Part shown: positions 1-8,693 of the stretch, in pieces | Numbering within the stretch: the stretch's first letter is position 1 | Layout of the letters: every line of letters begins with the position of its first letter | Origin: Burkholderia sp. HI2500 | GTDB taxonomy: Bacteria > Pseudomonadota > Gammaproteobacteria > Burkholderiales > Burkholderiaceae | Length of the DNA: 64,000 nucleotides | Reading direction: 5' to 3' | Assembly: GCF_002223055.1 (NCBI RefSeq) | Contig: NZ_NKFL01000007.1 | Coordinates: 1,135,701 to 1,199,700, forward strand | Notes under the pieces: model-generated | What the model saw: the letters and a program-made list of their open reading frames with translations, nothing else | What the model was told of the DNA's origin: nothing | Database searches by the model: none | Translations under genes and position numbers: made by a program

Positions 1-1
1 G

Positions 2-1618
2 TTCAAGGATGCCGCGTTCTATGGCCGCGAGACGCTGTCCGGGCACATCGCCGGCAAGGCGCTGTCCGCGTGCCGGCAACGCCTCGCGGCGACCATCACG
101 GGCCTCGAATTCCTGCTGAGCCAGCTGAGCTACGACCATGCGCACCCGCGCATCCTCGCGCGGGCACAGGCGCTCGCGGGCCGGATGCAGCTGTTCCTGC
201 CGCTGATGTCGTCGCTCGCCGATCCGTTGATCGCCCTGATGCGCGACCTGCACATCCGGCCGGCCGGGCTCGACGAGTTGCTCGCCGATGCCGCGACGTG
301 GTTCGACGCGCCGCTGCCGGCCGTCCGGGCCGGCACCGACGGCGACATGACCGACGACCCGGTCGCGCAACGCCTGCGCGAACGCATCGCCGCGCTGCAG
401 CCGGCCGACGACGCGCTCGCGAGCTGGGACGGTGCGCTGCTGTCGAACGCGCTATGGCGGCTGCGCCAGGTCATCGACATCTGGCAGGACTGCCGCTCGC
501 TGCGCGCGCTGATCGGCAACGAAGCGGGCGTCTGGCAGCCGCGCTACCGGCACTGGCGGCTCGGCGGCACCGAGCGCTTCTTCGATCGCGGGATGATGCT
601 GTTTTCGACGCTGACCGTGGTCGCCGCGATCGTGTTCGCGAGCTGGCTGTGGATCGCGTCTGGCTGGCACGACGGCGCCGCCGCCGTCACGCTCGTGGCC
701 GTGTCGTGCAGCTTCTTCGCTGCGCTCGACGAGCCGGCGCCGCTGGTGTTCAAGTTCTTCCTCGCGACGACCGCGAGCGTCGTGTTCGCGGGCCTGTACC
801 TGTTCGTCGTGCTGCCGCACGTGCACGATTTCGCAATGCTCGTCGTGATGTTCGCGGGCCCGTTCATCCTGATCGGCACGCTGCTGCCGCGCCCGCAGTT
901 CAACATGGTGACGATGCTCGTCGCCGTGAACACGGCCACCTTCATCAGCATCCAGGGTGCGTACGACGCGGATTTCTTCGTGTTCCTGAACAGCAACCTC
1001 GCGGGCGTCGCCGGGCTGTTGTTCGCCTATGTATGGACGCGTGCGACGCGGCCGTTCGGCGCGGAACTCGCGGTGCGGCGCCTGCTGCGCTCGGGCTGGG
1101 AAGACGTCGCACGCTCCGCGTCGACACAACCGCTCGACGACCAGCGCAACCACGCGTCGCGAATGCTCGACCGCGTCACGCAGCTGCTGCCGCGCCTCGG
1201 TGCGTCCGACGATCATCGCCACCCGTCGATCGAAAGCTTCCGCGACCTGCGCATCGCGCTCAATGCGCTCGACCTGCGCCGCTCGCGCCGCCGGCTGTCC
1301 GGCGACGTGCCCGACGCGATCGACCGCGTGCTGGCCGGCGTCACCGACCACTACGAACGCTGCGCCGCCGCGAACGCGCGCCAGCCGGCGCCGCCCGCGC
1401 TGCTCGCGACGATCGACGACGCACTGCAACGCGTCGCGGGCCGCAACCTGCCGGGTGCCGCACCGGCAGAAGACGGCGCTGCGCCCGCCGCACCGGCCAC
1501 GCCTGCCACGCATCGCCGGCTGCGCGACACGCTGCACGCGCTCGTCGGCCTGCGCCTGTCGCTGTATCCGGCCGCGGCCGGGCAGCCGCCGCAGGCGCCG
1601 GACGGAGCACGCGCATGA
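2..1618 (+). CDS. FUSC-family (AaeB-like) inner-membrane efflux protein, 5' end missing
   Basis: The reading frame is open from the first bases of the window, so the true start lies upstream; 538 residues are visible. A hydrophobic cluster of about five membrane segments spans visible residues 200-350, with a soluble arginine-rich C-terminal part after it. This arrangement fits the FUSC (fusaric acid resistance/AaeB) family, whose members export aromatic acids with a periplasmic adaptor. The next genes are a DUF1656 (AaeX-like) protein, an HlyD-type adaptor and a NodT-type outer-membrane protein, which supports a complete efflux operon. The substrate is not shown by the sequence; aromatic carboxylic acids or fusaric-acid-like compounds are the family expectation. 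Confidence 0.85.
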   Translation, partial: FKDAAFYGRETLSGHIAGKALSACRQRLAATITGLEFLLSQLSYDHAHPRILARAQALAGRMQLFLPLMSSLADPLIALMRDLHIRPAGLDELLADAATWFDAPLPAVRAGTDGDMTDDPVAQRLRERIAALQPADDALASWDGALLSNALWRLRQVIDIWQDCRSLRALIGNEAGVWQPRYRHWRLGGTERFFDRGMMLFSTLTVVAAIVFASWLWIASGWHDGAAAVTLVAVSCSFFAALDEPAPLVFKFFLATTASVVFAGLYLFVVLPHVHDFAMLVVMFAGPFILIGTLLPRPQFNMVTMLVAVNTATFISIQGAYDADFFVFLNSNLAGVAGLLFAYVWTRATRPFGAELAVRRLLRSGWEDVARSASTQPLDDQRNHASRMLDRVTQLLPRLGASDDHRHPSIESFRDLRIALNALDLRRSRRRLSGDVPDAIDRVLAGVTDHYERCAAANARQPAPPALLATIDDALQRVAGRNLPGAAPAEDGAAPAAPATPATHRRLRDTLHALVGLRLSLYPAAAGQPPQAPDGARA

Positions 1619-1652
1619 TCCCGCTTTCCCATCCGTCCTTCCGACCGCGACC

Positions 1653-1865
1653 ATGATCGGCGAAATCGACATCTTCGGCGTATTCGTGCCGGCCCCGCTC
1701 GTGCTGATGCTGATCGCCTACCTGATCAACATCGTCGTGCGCGCCGTGCTCGAGCGCGTCGGCTTCTACCGCCTCGTCTGGCACCGTTCGATCTTCGACC
1801 TCGGCATCTACGTATTCGTGTTTGCCGCCGTCGTGATCGTTTCCCACCATCTCGTGGCTACCTAA
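1653..1865 (+). CDS. DUF1656 (AaeX-like) small membrane protein
   Basis: A 70-residue protein with two hydrophobic segments (about residues 10-30 and 48-68) and the short polar start MIGEIDIFG typical of DUF1656. In Enterobacteria the homologue AaeX lies in the aaeXAB efflux operon; its role is not defined. Here it sits 34 bp after the FUSC gene and one base before the adaptor gene, so co-translation is likely. A longer frame starting at 1029 only reads through the FUSC gene and is not the real start. Confidence 0.85.
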   Translation: MIGEIDIFGVFVPAPLVLMLIAYLINIVVRAVLERVGFYRLVWHRSIFDLGIYVFVFAAVVIVSHHLVAT

Positions 1866-1866
1866 C

Positions 1867-2841
1867 GTGAAAAAAACCTGGCTCTCGGCAGGGCAAATCC
1901 TGCTCACCCTGATCGTCGTCGTCGTGGCTGCCGTCGTGCTGTGGCGCATCGTCAACTACTACATGTTCTCGCCGTGGACCCGCGACGGTCACGTGCGCGC
2001 CGACGTGATCCAGGTCGCGCCGGACGTGGCGGGCCTCATCACGTCGGTGCAGGTCGCCGACAACCAGGAGGTCAAGCGCGGCCAGGTGCTGTTCGTGATC
2101 GACCAGGCGCGCTACACGCTCGCGGAGCGGCTCGCCGAAGCCACGCTCGCGCAGCGCCGCGCGACGCTCGCGCAGGCGAAGCGCGAGTACGCCCGCAACC
2201 TGCAGCTCGGCAACCTGGTCGCGAGCGAGCAGGTCGAGGAAAGCCGCACGCGCGTCGAACAGGGCGAAGCCGCCGTCGCCGATGCGCAGGTGTCGCTCGA
2301 CACCGCGAAGCTGAACCTGCAGCGCACGACGATCGTCAGTCCCGTAGACGGCTACCTGAACGACCGCGCGCCGCGCGTCGGCGAATACGTGCCGGCCGGC
2401 CGCGCGGTGCTGTCGGTCGTCGACCGCAATTCGTTCCGCGTCGACGGCTACTTCGAGGAAACCAAGCTGCGCGGCATCCACATCGGCCAGCCGGTCGACA
2501 TCATCGTGATGGGCGAGCCGCGTGCGCTGCGCGGGCACGTGCAGAGCATCGTCGCGGCGATCGAGGATCGCGACCGCACGCAGGGCGCGAACCTGCTGCC
2601 GAACGTGAACCCCGCATTCAGCTGGGTGCGGCTCGCGCAGCGTGTACCGGTGCGCGTCGTGCTCGACGAGGTGCCCGACGATTTCCGGATGATCGCGGGC
2701 CGTACCGCGACCGTCTCGATGCGCGAAGCCGACACGCGACGCAACGACCAGGCGAAGCCGGCGGCCGGCGCGTCGGCGGTCGCCGCACCGGTATCGACGG
2801 CTTCCGGCGCCGCCGCCAGCGCGGCAGGAGCATCACAATGA
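1867..2841 (+). CDS. HlyD/EmrA-type periplasmic adaptor of efflux operon
   Basis: A 324-residue membrane-fusion protein. It uses a GTG start one base after the DUF1656 stop. A single N-terminal membrane anchor (about residues 7-28) is followed by the PWTRDGHVRAD strand, a lipoyl half-motif, an alpha-helical hairpin (about residues 80-145) and the second half-motif (SPVDGYLNDRAPRVGEYV). This is the AaeA/EmrA layout that bridges an inner-membrane pump to an outer-membrane channel. The last 40 residues are Ala-rich and probably disordered. Its stop overlaps the start of the next gene (ATGA), which indicates translational coupling. Confidence 0.9.
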   Translation: MKKTWLSAGQILLTLIVVVVAAVVLWRIVNYYMFSPWTRDGHVRADVIQVAPDVAGLITSVQVADNQEVKRGQVLFVIDQARYTLAERLAEATLAQRRATLAQAKREYARNLQLGNLVASEQVEESRTRVEQGEAAVADAQVSLDTAKLNLQRTTIVSPVDGYLNDRAPRVGEYVPAGRAVLSVVDRNSFRVDGYFEETKLRGIHIGQPVDIIVMGEPRALRGHVQSIVAAIEDRDRTQGANLLPNVNPAFSWVRLAQRVPVRVVLDEVPDDFRMIAGRTATVSMREADTRRNDQAKPAAGASAVAAPVSTASGAAASAAGASQ

Positions 2842-4337
2842 AGCGGCACGGTCTGCGTCTCGCCGCGACGCTCGCGCCGCTTGCGCTCGCACTCGGCGCG
2901 TGCAAGTCGGTCGGCCCCGATTACACGCTGCCGCAGCAGGCGTACGTGAATGCGCCGCTCGCGAACCATGCGCTCGACGATGCGAACGGCACGCTCGTGT
3001 CGCGCGACGCCGTGCCCGGCAACTGGTGGCAGCTCTACGACGATCCCGTGCTCAACGGGCTCGTGCGCGATGCACTGAAGTCGAACACCGACCTGCGCGT
3101 CGCCGCGGCCAACCTCGCGCGCTCGCGCGCGGCGCTGGAAGTCGCAAGCCAGCAGGGTGGCTTCTCGGGCGGCGCGGAGGCCGCCGTGCAGCGCGCCCAG
3201 GAATCGGCCGAGCAATACCTGCTCGAGAACAAGCTGCCGGTCGTCAACGAAGGCACGGTCGGCATCAACGTGTCGTACGAGATCGACCTGTTCGGCAAGC
3301 TGCGGCGCGGCGTCGAAGCCGCGCGCGCGGACAGCGAAGCCGTCAGGGCCGCCGGCGACCTGGCACGCATCACGGTCGTCGCCGACGTCGTGCGGGCGTA
3401 CGTCGAGTCGTGCTCGGCCGGCGACGAGCTGGCCGTCGCGAAGCAGTCGCTCGCGCTGCAGAAGCAGCGCGTCGCGCTATCGCAGCGGCTGCGCGATGCC
3501 GGGCGCGGCAACCAGACCGACGTGACGCGCGGCGTGACGCAGGTGCGCACCCTCGCCGCCGATATCCCGCGCTTCGAAGGCCGCCGCAAGGTCGCGCAAT
3601 ACCAGCTTGCCGCGCTGCTCGCGCGCTCGCCGGCCGACCTGCCGAAGGCCGTTGCCGAATGCGAGCGCCTGCCGAAGCTGCGCCAGCCGATCCCGATCGG
3701 CGACGGCGCCGCGCTGCTGCGCCGCCGCCCCGACGTGCGCGCAGCCGAGCGGCAACTCGCGGCCGCGACCGCGCGGATCGGCGTGGCGACCGCCGCGCTG
3801 TACCCGTCGATCAGCATCGGTGCGTCGGCCGGCTCGGTCGGTGTCGCCGCCGACCTGTTCTCGTCCACGACGAATCGCTGGTCGTTTGGCCCGCTGATCA
3901 GCTGGTCGTTCCCCGTCAACGGCCAGCGTGCGCGCGTACGCGAGGCCGAAGCGGCGACGGGTGGCGCGCTCGCGCACTTCGACGGCGTCGTGCTGAACGC
4001 GCTGCGCGAAACGCAGTCGAGCCTCGCGACCTATGCCGCCGACGTGCAGCGCACGGAAGCGCTGCGCACGGCGTATGAATCGGCACGCAATTCCGCCGAC
4101 GAAACGCATCGCCTCTATCTGGCCGGCCGCGAGTCGTTCATCTCCGATCTCGACGCGACGCGCACGCTGACGAGCGCGCAGGCGCAGGTGGCGGCAGCCG
4201 AAGGCCAGGTCGCGACCGACCAGGTGCGGCTCTTCCTCGCGCTCGGCGGGGGGTGGGAATCCGACGGTACGACGGCCGCAGCGGACGCCCGTCCCGCCGC
4301 GACACGCACCGCCGCGACACCCGCGACCAGCGAGTAA
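2838..4337 (+). CDS. NodT/OprM-family outer-membrane efflux lipoprotein
   Basis: A 499-residue outer-membrane factor. The ATG at 2838 overlaps the adaptor stop. The N-terminus is a lipoprotein signal with a lipobox ending at Cys22 (LALGAC). The text KSVGPDYTLP after it and the internal WELYD-like (NWWQLYDDPVLNGLV), ISYEIDLFGKLRRGVEAARA and LLRRRPDVRAAERQLAAATA segments are hallmarks of the NodT family, two tandem OEP repeats. It should form the exit duct for the FUSC pump and HlyD adaptor. The C-terminal tail after GGGWE is Ala/Thr-rich. A long upstream extension of the frame is only shadow reading. Confidence 0.92.
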   Translation: MKRHGLRLAATLAPLALALGACKSVGPDYTLPQQAYVNAPLANHALDDANGTLVSRDAVPGNWWQLYDDPVLNGLVRDALKSNTDLRVAAANLARSRAALEVASQQGGFSGGAEAAVQRAQESAEQYLLENKLPVVNEGTVGINVSYEIDLFGKLRRGVEAARADSEAVRAAGDLARITVVADVVRAYVESCSAGDELAVAKQSLALQKQRVALSQRLRDAGRGNQTDVTRGVTQVRTLAADIPRFEGRRKVAQYQLAALLARSPADLPKAVAECERLPKLRQPIPIGDGAALLRRRPDVRAAERQLAAATARIGVATAALYPSISIGASAGSVGVAADLFSSTTNRWSFGPLISWSFPVNGQRARVREAEAATGGALAHFDGVVLNALRETQSSLATYAADVQRTEALRTAYESARNSADETHRLYLAGRESFISDLDATRTLTSAQAQVAAAEGQVATDQVRLFLALGGGWESDGTTAAADARPAATRTAATPATSE

Positions 4338-4526
4338 TCACGGCAGCGCTGTCATCTTCAGTACATCACGCGCACCTGGCGAAGCGCTCGGTGGCGGCGG
4401 GCTTTCCTGATTCGCGCCATAGCGCCGGAAGGACGACGAACACCCACGTTGACGGTAAACTGGCAAATGCATTTCCATTCATCTTTCGCCGCTGAACCCC
4501 CAGCGGTATCCACCCGGAGATCCATC

Positions 4527-4952
4527 ATGCGAACCAGCGCCCGCAACCATTTCGCCGGCCAGGTCAGCGCCGTCAAGACCGGTGCCGTCAACGACGAAAT
4601 CACGCTCCGCACGCAGGACGGTCTCGACATCGTCGCCGTGATCACCCACGGCAGCGCGGCGTCGCTGGGCCTCGCGGCCGGCTCGAAGGCATTCGCACTC
4701 GTGAAGGCGTCGTCGGTGATCGTGATGGTCGACGTCGACAGCAGCAAGGTGTCGGCCCGCAACTGCGTCGCGGGCACCGTATCGTCGGTTGCGAAAGGCG
4801 CGGTCAATTCGGAAGTCGTGATCAAGGCCTCGGGCGGCGCCGAAATCGTCGCGATCATCACCAACGACAGCGTCGATCGCCTCGGCCTCGCGAGCGGCAC
4901 GGCTGCGTCCGCGATCTTCAAGGCATCGAGCGTGATCGTCGGCGTCGAGTGA
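4527..4952 (+). CDS. Tandem-Mop molybdate-binding protein (molbindin)
   Basis: A 141-residue cytoplasmic protein made of two Mop/TOBE repeats. Repeat one starts RTSARNHFAGQVSAVKTGAV and repeat two KVSARNCVAGTVSSVAKGAV; both end in an FALVKASSVIV or SAIFKASSVIV strand. This is the ModG/MopII layout, which stores or buffers molybdate or tungstate. The start at 4527 was chosen over an upstream ATG (4449) because GGAG lies 10 bases before it and the Mop fold begins at once. A NifQ-like gene follows 75 bp later, which fits a role in molybdenum handling. Confidence 0.9.
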   Translation: MRTSARNHFAGQVSAVKTGAVNDEITLRTQDGLDIVAVITHGSAASLGLAAGSKAFALVKASSVIVMVDVDSSKVSARNCVAGTVSSVAKGAVNSEVVIKASGGAEIVAIITNDSVDRLGLASGTAASAIFKASSVIVGVE

Positions 4953-5027
4953 ACGCGTGACGATCGCGATGGCGATCCGTTTGGCACGGCGCATTCACAC
5001 GAATCGCGCCGTGCGGCTGCCGGTCGG

Positions 5028-5627
5028 ATGCGTGCGATGACGACCGCGTTCGATCACGTTCGGCAACGGGCGCTGCAGTCGTTGCTGTCCGCGGCGGCCA
5101 GTGCCGACACACCCGATGCACGCCTGTTCGGCGCACTCGTTGCGGCACGCGCGCGCCGCAATGAACTCGGGCTGCTCGGCCTGTCTCGTCGCCAACTGGC
5201 CGGCCTGCTGACGCGGCAGTTTCCGCACCTGCCTGCGGCCGAGGTCGCAGCGCTCGCGCCAACGGCCGCGACGGCAGTGCTGCCATCCACTCACGCGGCG
5301 TTCGTCACCACGCTGCACACGCGGCTGATGAACGACGCGAATCCCGCCGCCGACCGCGACGACGCCGGCTGTCTCGCGTCGATCATCGCGCACGCCTGCC
5401 TGCGCCCCGATCATCTGTGGCGCGATCTCGGGCTCGACGGGCGCGACGCGGTATCCGCGATGCTCGATCGCTATTTCCCCGCGCTTGCCGCGCGCAACGT
5501 CGCTCACCTGCGCTGGAAGAAATTCCTCGCACAGGAAGTGGCCGCCTCGCTCGATGTGCCGCCCGGCCCCGCCCCCGGGTGCCCGGGCTGCGAGGATTTC
5601 GGCTTCTGCTTTCCTCACGCGCGATAA
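5028..5627 (+). CDS. NifQ-family protein with an altered C-terminal cysteine motif
   Basis: A 199-residue protein (196 if the in-frame ATG at 5037 is used). The segment CLASIIAHACLRPDHLWRDL, then RDAVSAML, the FPALAARNVAHLRWKKF stretch and the C-terminal CPGCEDFGFC match the NifQ family, which supplies molybdenum in an iron-sulfur cluster for FeMo-cofactor assembly. The family motif is C-x4-C-x2-C-x5-C; here only C-x2-C-x5-C is present and a glycine sits where the first Cys is expected. No other nif gene is in the window. With the neighbouring molbindin, a general molybdenum role is possible. Confidence 0.8.
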   Translation: MRAMTTAFDHVRQRALQSLLSAAASADTPDARLFGALVAARARRNELGLLGLSRRQLAGLLTRQFPHLPAAEVAALAPTAATAVLPSTHAAFVTTLHTRLMNDANPAADRDDAGCLASIIAHACLRPDHLWRDLGLDGRDAVSAMLDRYFPALAARNVAHLRWKKFLAQEVAASLDVPPGPAPGCPGCEDFGFCFPHAR

Positions 5628-5735
5628 CCACCACGGCTGCGTGGCCGCCCATTCGAGTCGTCGCATCGCCATCCGGAGAAACCGCCCCATAAACGGTTAC
5701 CTTGCACACCGTATCGCCTGCTGTTCATGACGCGG

Positions 5736-6797
5736 TCAATGCCGGTGCCGGTGATGAATGTCCGGAAAATGCGCATGGCTGTGCGTGATCGGCAGATGCA
5801 CATGCGGATGCGTGTGCGGCTCGTTGCCGTCGTACGCAAAATCGTGCGCGTGCTGGTGATGTTCGTCGTGCCGATGCCGATGCGTGTGCTCGAGTGGCTC
5901 GTGCGTGTGCGTGTGTTCATGCCGTTCGCGAACGTGCAGCCAGATCCCGAGCGCCATCAGCACGGCCGCGATCCAGAACGTCGCGGGCGGCAGCGCGGGC
6001 CAGATCAGCAGCGACAGCACGACGCCGAACAGCGGCGCGATCGAGAAATATGCGCCCGTGCGCGCGCTGCCGAGATGACGCAGTGCGACGACGAACAGCA
6101 CGAGGCTGATCCCGTAGCCGCCGAGCCCCGTCAGCATCGCGGCAGCCGTGACCGGGACAGCCGGCAGCGTCGTGCCGGTCGCCAGCGCGATGCCGATGTT
6201 CACGGGGCCGGCGATCAGCCCCTTCGCGCACGCGATGACCATCGCATCGTTTGCGGCCACCTTGCGGGTCAGGTTGTTGTCGACCGCCCAGCACAGGCAT
6301 GCGCCGACGATCAGCAACGCGCCGACCGGCACGCCTGCGTGGGCCGGCGTCCACGACAGCAGCGTGCCGCCGGCGACGATCGCGACCATTCCGAGGAACA
6401 CCTGCGAATCCACGTTCTCGCGAAACACGACCCACGCGATGACAGCCGTCAGCACGCCCTCGAGATTGAGCAGCAACGCACTCGTCGCGGCTGGCGTGCT
6501 CGACAGCCCGAGCATCAGCAAAGCCGGTCCGGCCACTCCGCCCGCCGCAATCGCGCCGGCCAGCCACGGCAGGTCTGCACGCTGCAGCGGCGCGGCGCCT
6601 GCGGTCGTTGCATGCCGGTTGTGCAGGCGACGAAGCAGGATCCCGATACCGAGCCCGACACCGCTGCCGAGATAGAACAGGCCAGCGACCATGAACGGCG
6701 ACATCGCGCCGATCAGCGCCTTGGCGAGCGGTGTCGCGGCGCCGAACAGCGCGGCAGCGGTGAGCGCGACGAGAATCGCGGAATGTCTCGAGTGCAT
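5736..6797 (-). CDS. EamA/DMT-family transporter with His-rich C-terminal tail
   Basis: A 353-residue membrane protein with about ten hydrophobic helices arranged as two EamA halves (first half begins ALTAAALFGAATPLAKAL, second near GALLIVGACLCWAVDNNL). After the last helix (near residue 290) the protein ends in a 61-residue tail containing 23 histidines, many in HxH pairs. Such tails usually bind divalent metals such as Ni, Co or Zn, so this may be a metal exporter or metal-regulated carrier rather than a metabolite carrier. It converges on the NifQ-like gene. Substrate unknown; the metal link is an inference from the tail. Confidence 0.85.
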   Translation of the reverse strand: MHSRHSAILVALTAAALFGAATPLAKALIGAMSPFMVAGLFYLGSGVGLGIGILLRRLHNRHATTAGAAPLQRADLPWLAGAIAAGGVAGPALLMLGLSSTPAATSALLLNLEGVLTAVIAWVVFRENVDSQVFLGMVAIVAGGTLLSWTPAHAGVPVGALLIVGACLCWAVDNNLTRKVAANDAMVIACAKGLIAGPVNIGIALATGTTLPAVPVTAAAMLTGLGGYGISLVLFVVALRHLGSARTGAYFSIAPLFGVVLSLLIWPALPPATFWIAAVLMALGIWLHVRERHEHTHTHEPLEHTHRHRHDEHHQHAHDFAYDGNEPHTHPHVHLPITHSHAHFPDIHHRHRH

Positions 6798-7298
6798 GAT
6801 CCGGTTCGAATTGACGTTGAAAGGCGCTGGTCGTCGCAGCGGGTTGCGTCGCGGTGGGCTTTTCGACCCTTTCGCAATGTAAGCTGCATTGCAGCCGGCC
6901 AGCTTGCGCGCGACCTGGCGACCTCGACGCGATTATCGCGCGTCGTCATGTCACGATGACCGAGTGCGATCGTCCACGCGCCAGTCGATGGCTTCGACAT
7001 GCCGCTATTTTAGGAAAACGAATTAATCGAACGAAGCGTTGCCGTGTTCGGTGTAGGCGTACCGTTCATGCGCAAACGACAAAGTCGAAACAACGCGCGT
7101 GCGGCATCGATCGGCGAACTTTCTTCGTCCGGTCGCGTGGTCTGTTCGAGGTGGGATAGGTGAGAGCCCGGCACGGCGAGCCCCGGTGGGAGCAGTCCTG
7201 ACCTGCCTCGGTCGAGGCAGGCCAGTCTGTCGGGTCATTCACCGCAGGCGATGTGCCTGCGGGACAGCGCCGTGCGGTATGCAGCGGCGCGGTGCGGA
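6798..7298. other. Intergenic region with two hairpins
   Basis: No gene seen. It lies between the EamA transporter start and the ProQ stop. Two hairpins stand out: 7202-7221 (CCTGCCTC arms, 4-base loop) and 7242-7262 (CCGCAGGC arms, 5-base loop). Both lie just after the ProQ stop codon on the minus strand and probably end its transcript, although no clear T-run follows. Confidence 0.4.
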
Positions 7299-7964
7299 TT
7301 ACGCGTTTCCGGCCGTTTGCGGCTCGACCTGCGGCGCTGCGTCGGCTTGCGCTTCCACGTTTGCCGCTTGCGGCTCGGCGGCGGCCTCGGCCTGCTGCTC
7401 TGCCTTCGGCTGCTGCGGCGCGCCCTTGGCCGATTGCCCCGCGCCCTTGTTGCCGGGGCGACGAGCCTTCAGGCGGCGTGCCCGAGCCGCATCGTCATGC
7501 GTGACGCGCCCTGCTTCGTTACCCTGCAGATCGACCCGCACGGCGTCTTCGACGAGGCACGACCAGTAACGGTTGCCACGGCACCACGTCGACATCGCTT
7601 CACGCAGTTCGGCTTCGCTGAGCCCGACGGCCTGTGCTTCACGTGCGAGGTCGTCCCAGATCCCGACCTTGAGCGGCACTTTGGGGGCCGGATTCTTCGG
7701 GAACGCACGCGGAAACTTACGCTGCAGTTTGCCGATCGCAACGATGACCGGATCGACCGGCGCCGCCGGCTTCGCCGAAGCCGGCTTCGCGCGGTGCGCC
7801 GCTTTGCCGCCGGCCGCAGCCGGCTTGGCGCCACGCTGCGGCTGGTCGCCGGACTTCGGCTTCGCGCCGGTGTCCGCCGGCGCTGCCGGCCGCTTCGCGT
7901 TGCGCTCCTGCTTGGCCTTCGCTGCGAGCTGCGCCCGCAATTCGGCAAGTTGTTCAAAACCCAT
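7299..7964 (-). CDS. ProQ/FinO-domain RNA-binding protein
   Basis: A 221-residue protein. A basic Ala/Lys/Pro-rich linker (about residues 18-68) is followed by the ProQ/FinO domain (about 70-155; core RKFPRAFPKNPAPKVPLKVGI, then LREAMSTWCRGNRYWSCLV), and then an Ala/Gln/Glu-rich tail. ProQ/FinO proteins bind structured small RNAs and mRNA 3' ends. The start at 7964 (MGFEQLAELRAQ) was chosen over the upstream ATG because the heptad-like N-terminus begins there. Low-complexity arms on both sides of the domain are seen in beta-proteobacterial members. Confidence 0.9.
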   Translation of the reverse strand: MGFEQLAELRAQLAAKAKQERNAKRPAAPADTGAKPKSGDQPQRGAKPAAAGGKAAHRAKPASAKPAAPVDPVIVAIGKLQRKFPRAFPKNPAPKVPLKVGIWDDLAREAQAVGLSEAELREAMSTWCRGNRYWSCLVEDAVRVDLQGNEAGRVTHDDAARARRLKARRPGNKGAGQSAKGAPQQPKAEQQAEAAAEPQAANVEAQADAAPQVEPQTAGNA

Positions 7965-8693
7965 AAATTCAATCCACCAGGAATATAAGGTGTGGTTCGT
8001 GCGGTCATGCCGCGCGGCGCACAAGCTTCGCCGCCATGCGTGCGACCCGTCTGCCGCCGATGCGGAACACTACGGGGCCGCATCGCGCACGCCACTCTGT
8101 TTCAGGCACCCGGCCACGATGCCGGACAAGGCAGGAGTGGAAGTATACCGGTACGCGCGGCGGCCGGTTGACTCACTGGTCTGCGTTAGCCCGATTCGGG
8201 GTACCGGAAATGCGTCCATGCGGTCGTGTTGCGCATTATATGGATACGTTTCCGGAAGTCACGCCGTTCACTCTCGTTAGCGGAAATCGTGGCCATTTTC
8301 CGTGCTGCGATTGCCCCGGCGGCACCGGTCGACGCCCGACACGTGGTATTCCGCCTCGGGACGTCGAACGCGATCCCGCCGCACCGGTGCGTCGCGGGCC
8401 CGGGCTGCGATTCTGCATCCCGGGCAGCGGCGTCGGCTGCGTGCAAATCAACGATCACCGCGATGGAGCGGCGCAAGTGCCGTACCTATTCGACAGCATC
8501 GGTGCCCGCACACGACTCGTTGCGTCCGCATCCATCCCGTGGCGCACGAAGAGGCTGAAAAGTGCGTAGTATGGCCGGATCGATGTCGTCGGCAGCGTAC
8601 CCCAGCCGGTTTCGCCGAGCCCCACCGGCGAGCCGCCGACATCCCGCTTGCCTGCCAAAAGAACGAACCGGTTGTACGAAACGGAGCAGAGAC
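7965..8693. other. Long divergent intergenic region
   Basis: About 730 bases between the divergent ProQ and DUF2889 genes. Several frames are open across it, but their translations are Arg/Pro/Ser-rich and match no family I recognise. It probably holds the promoters of both genes; I see no convincing RNA gene. Confidence 0.4.

Noticed and set aside
1867..4337. Long plus-strand frame from 1941 joining adaptor and channel
   Set aside because: The first part is a shadow of the adaptor gene; the real channel gene starts at 2838 with a lipoprotein signal.
7040..7262. Possible riboswitch or small RNA beside ProQ
   Set aside because: Two hairpins are seen, but no motif of a known riboswitch or RNA family could be matched.
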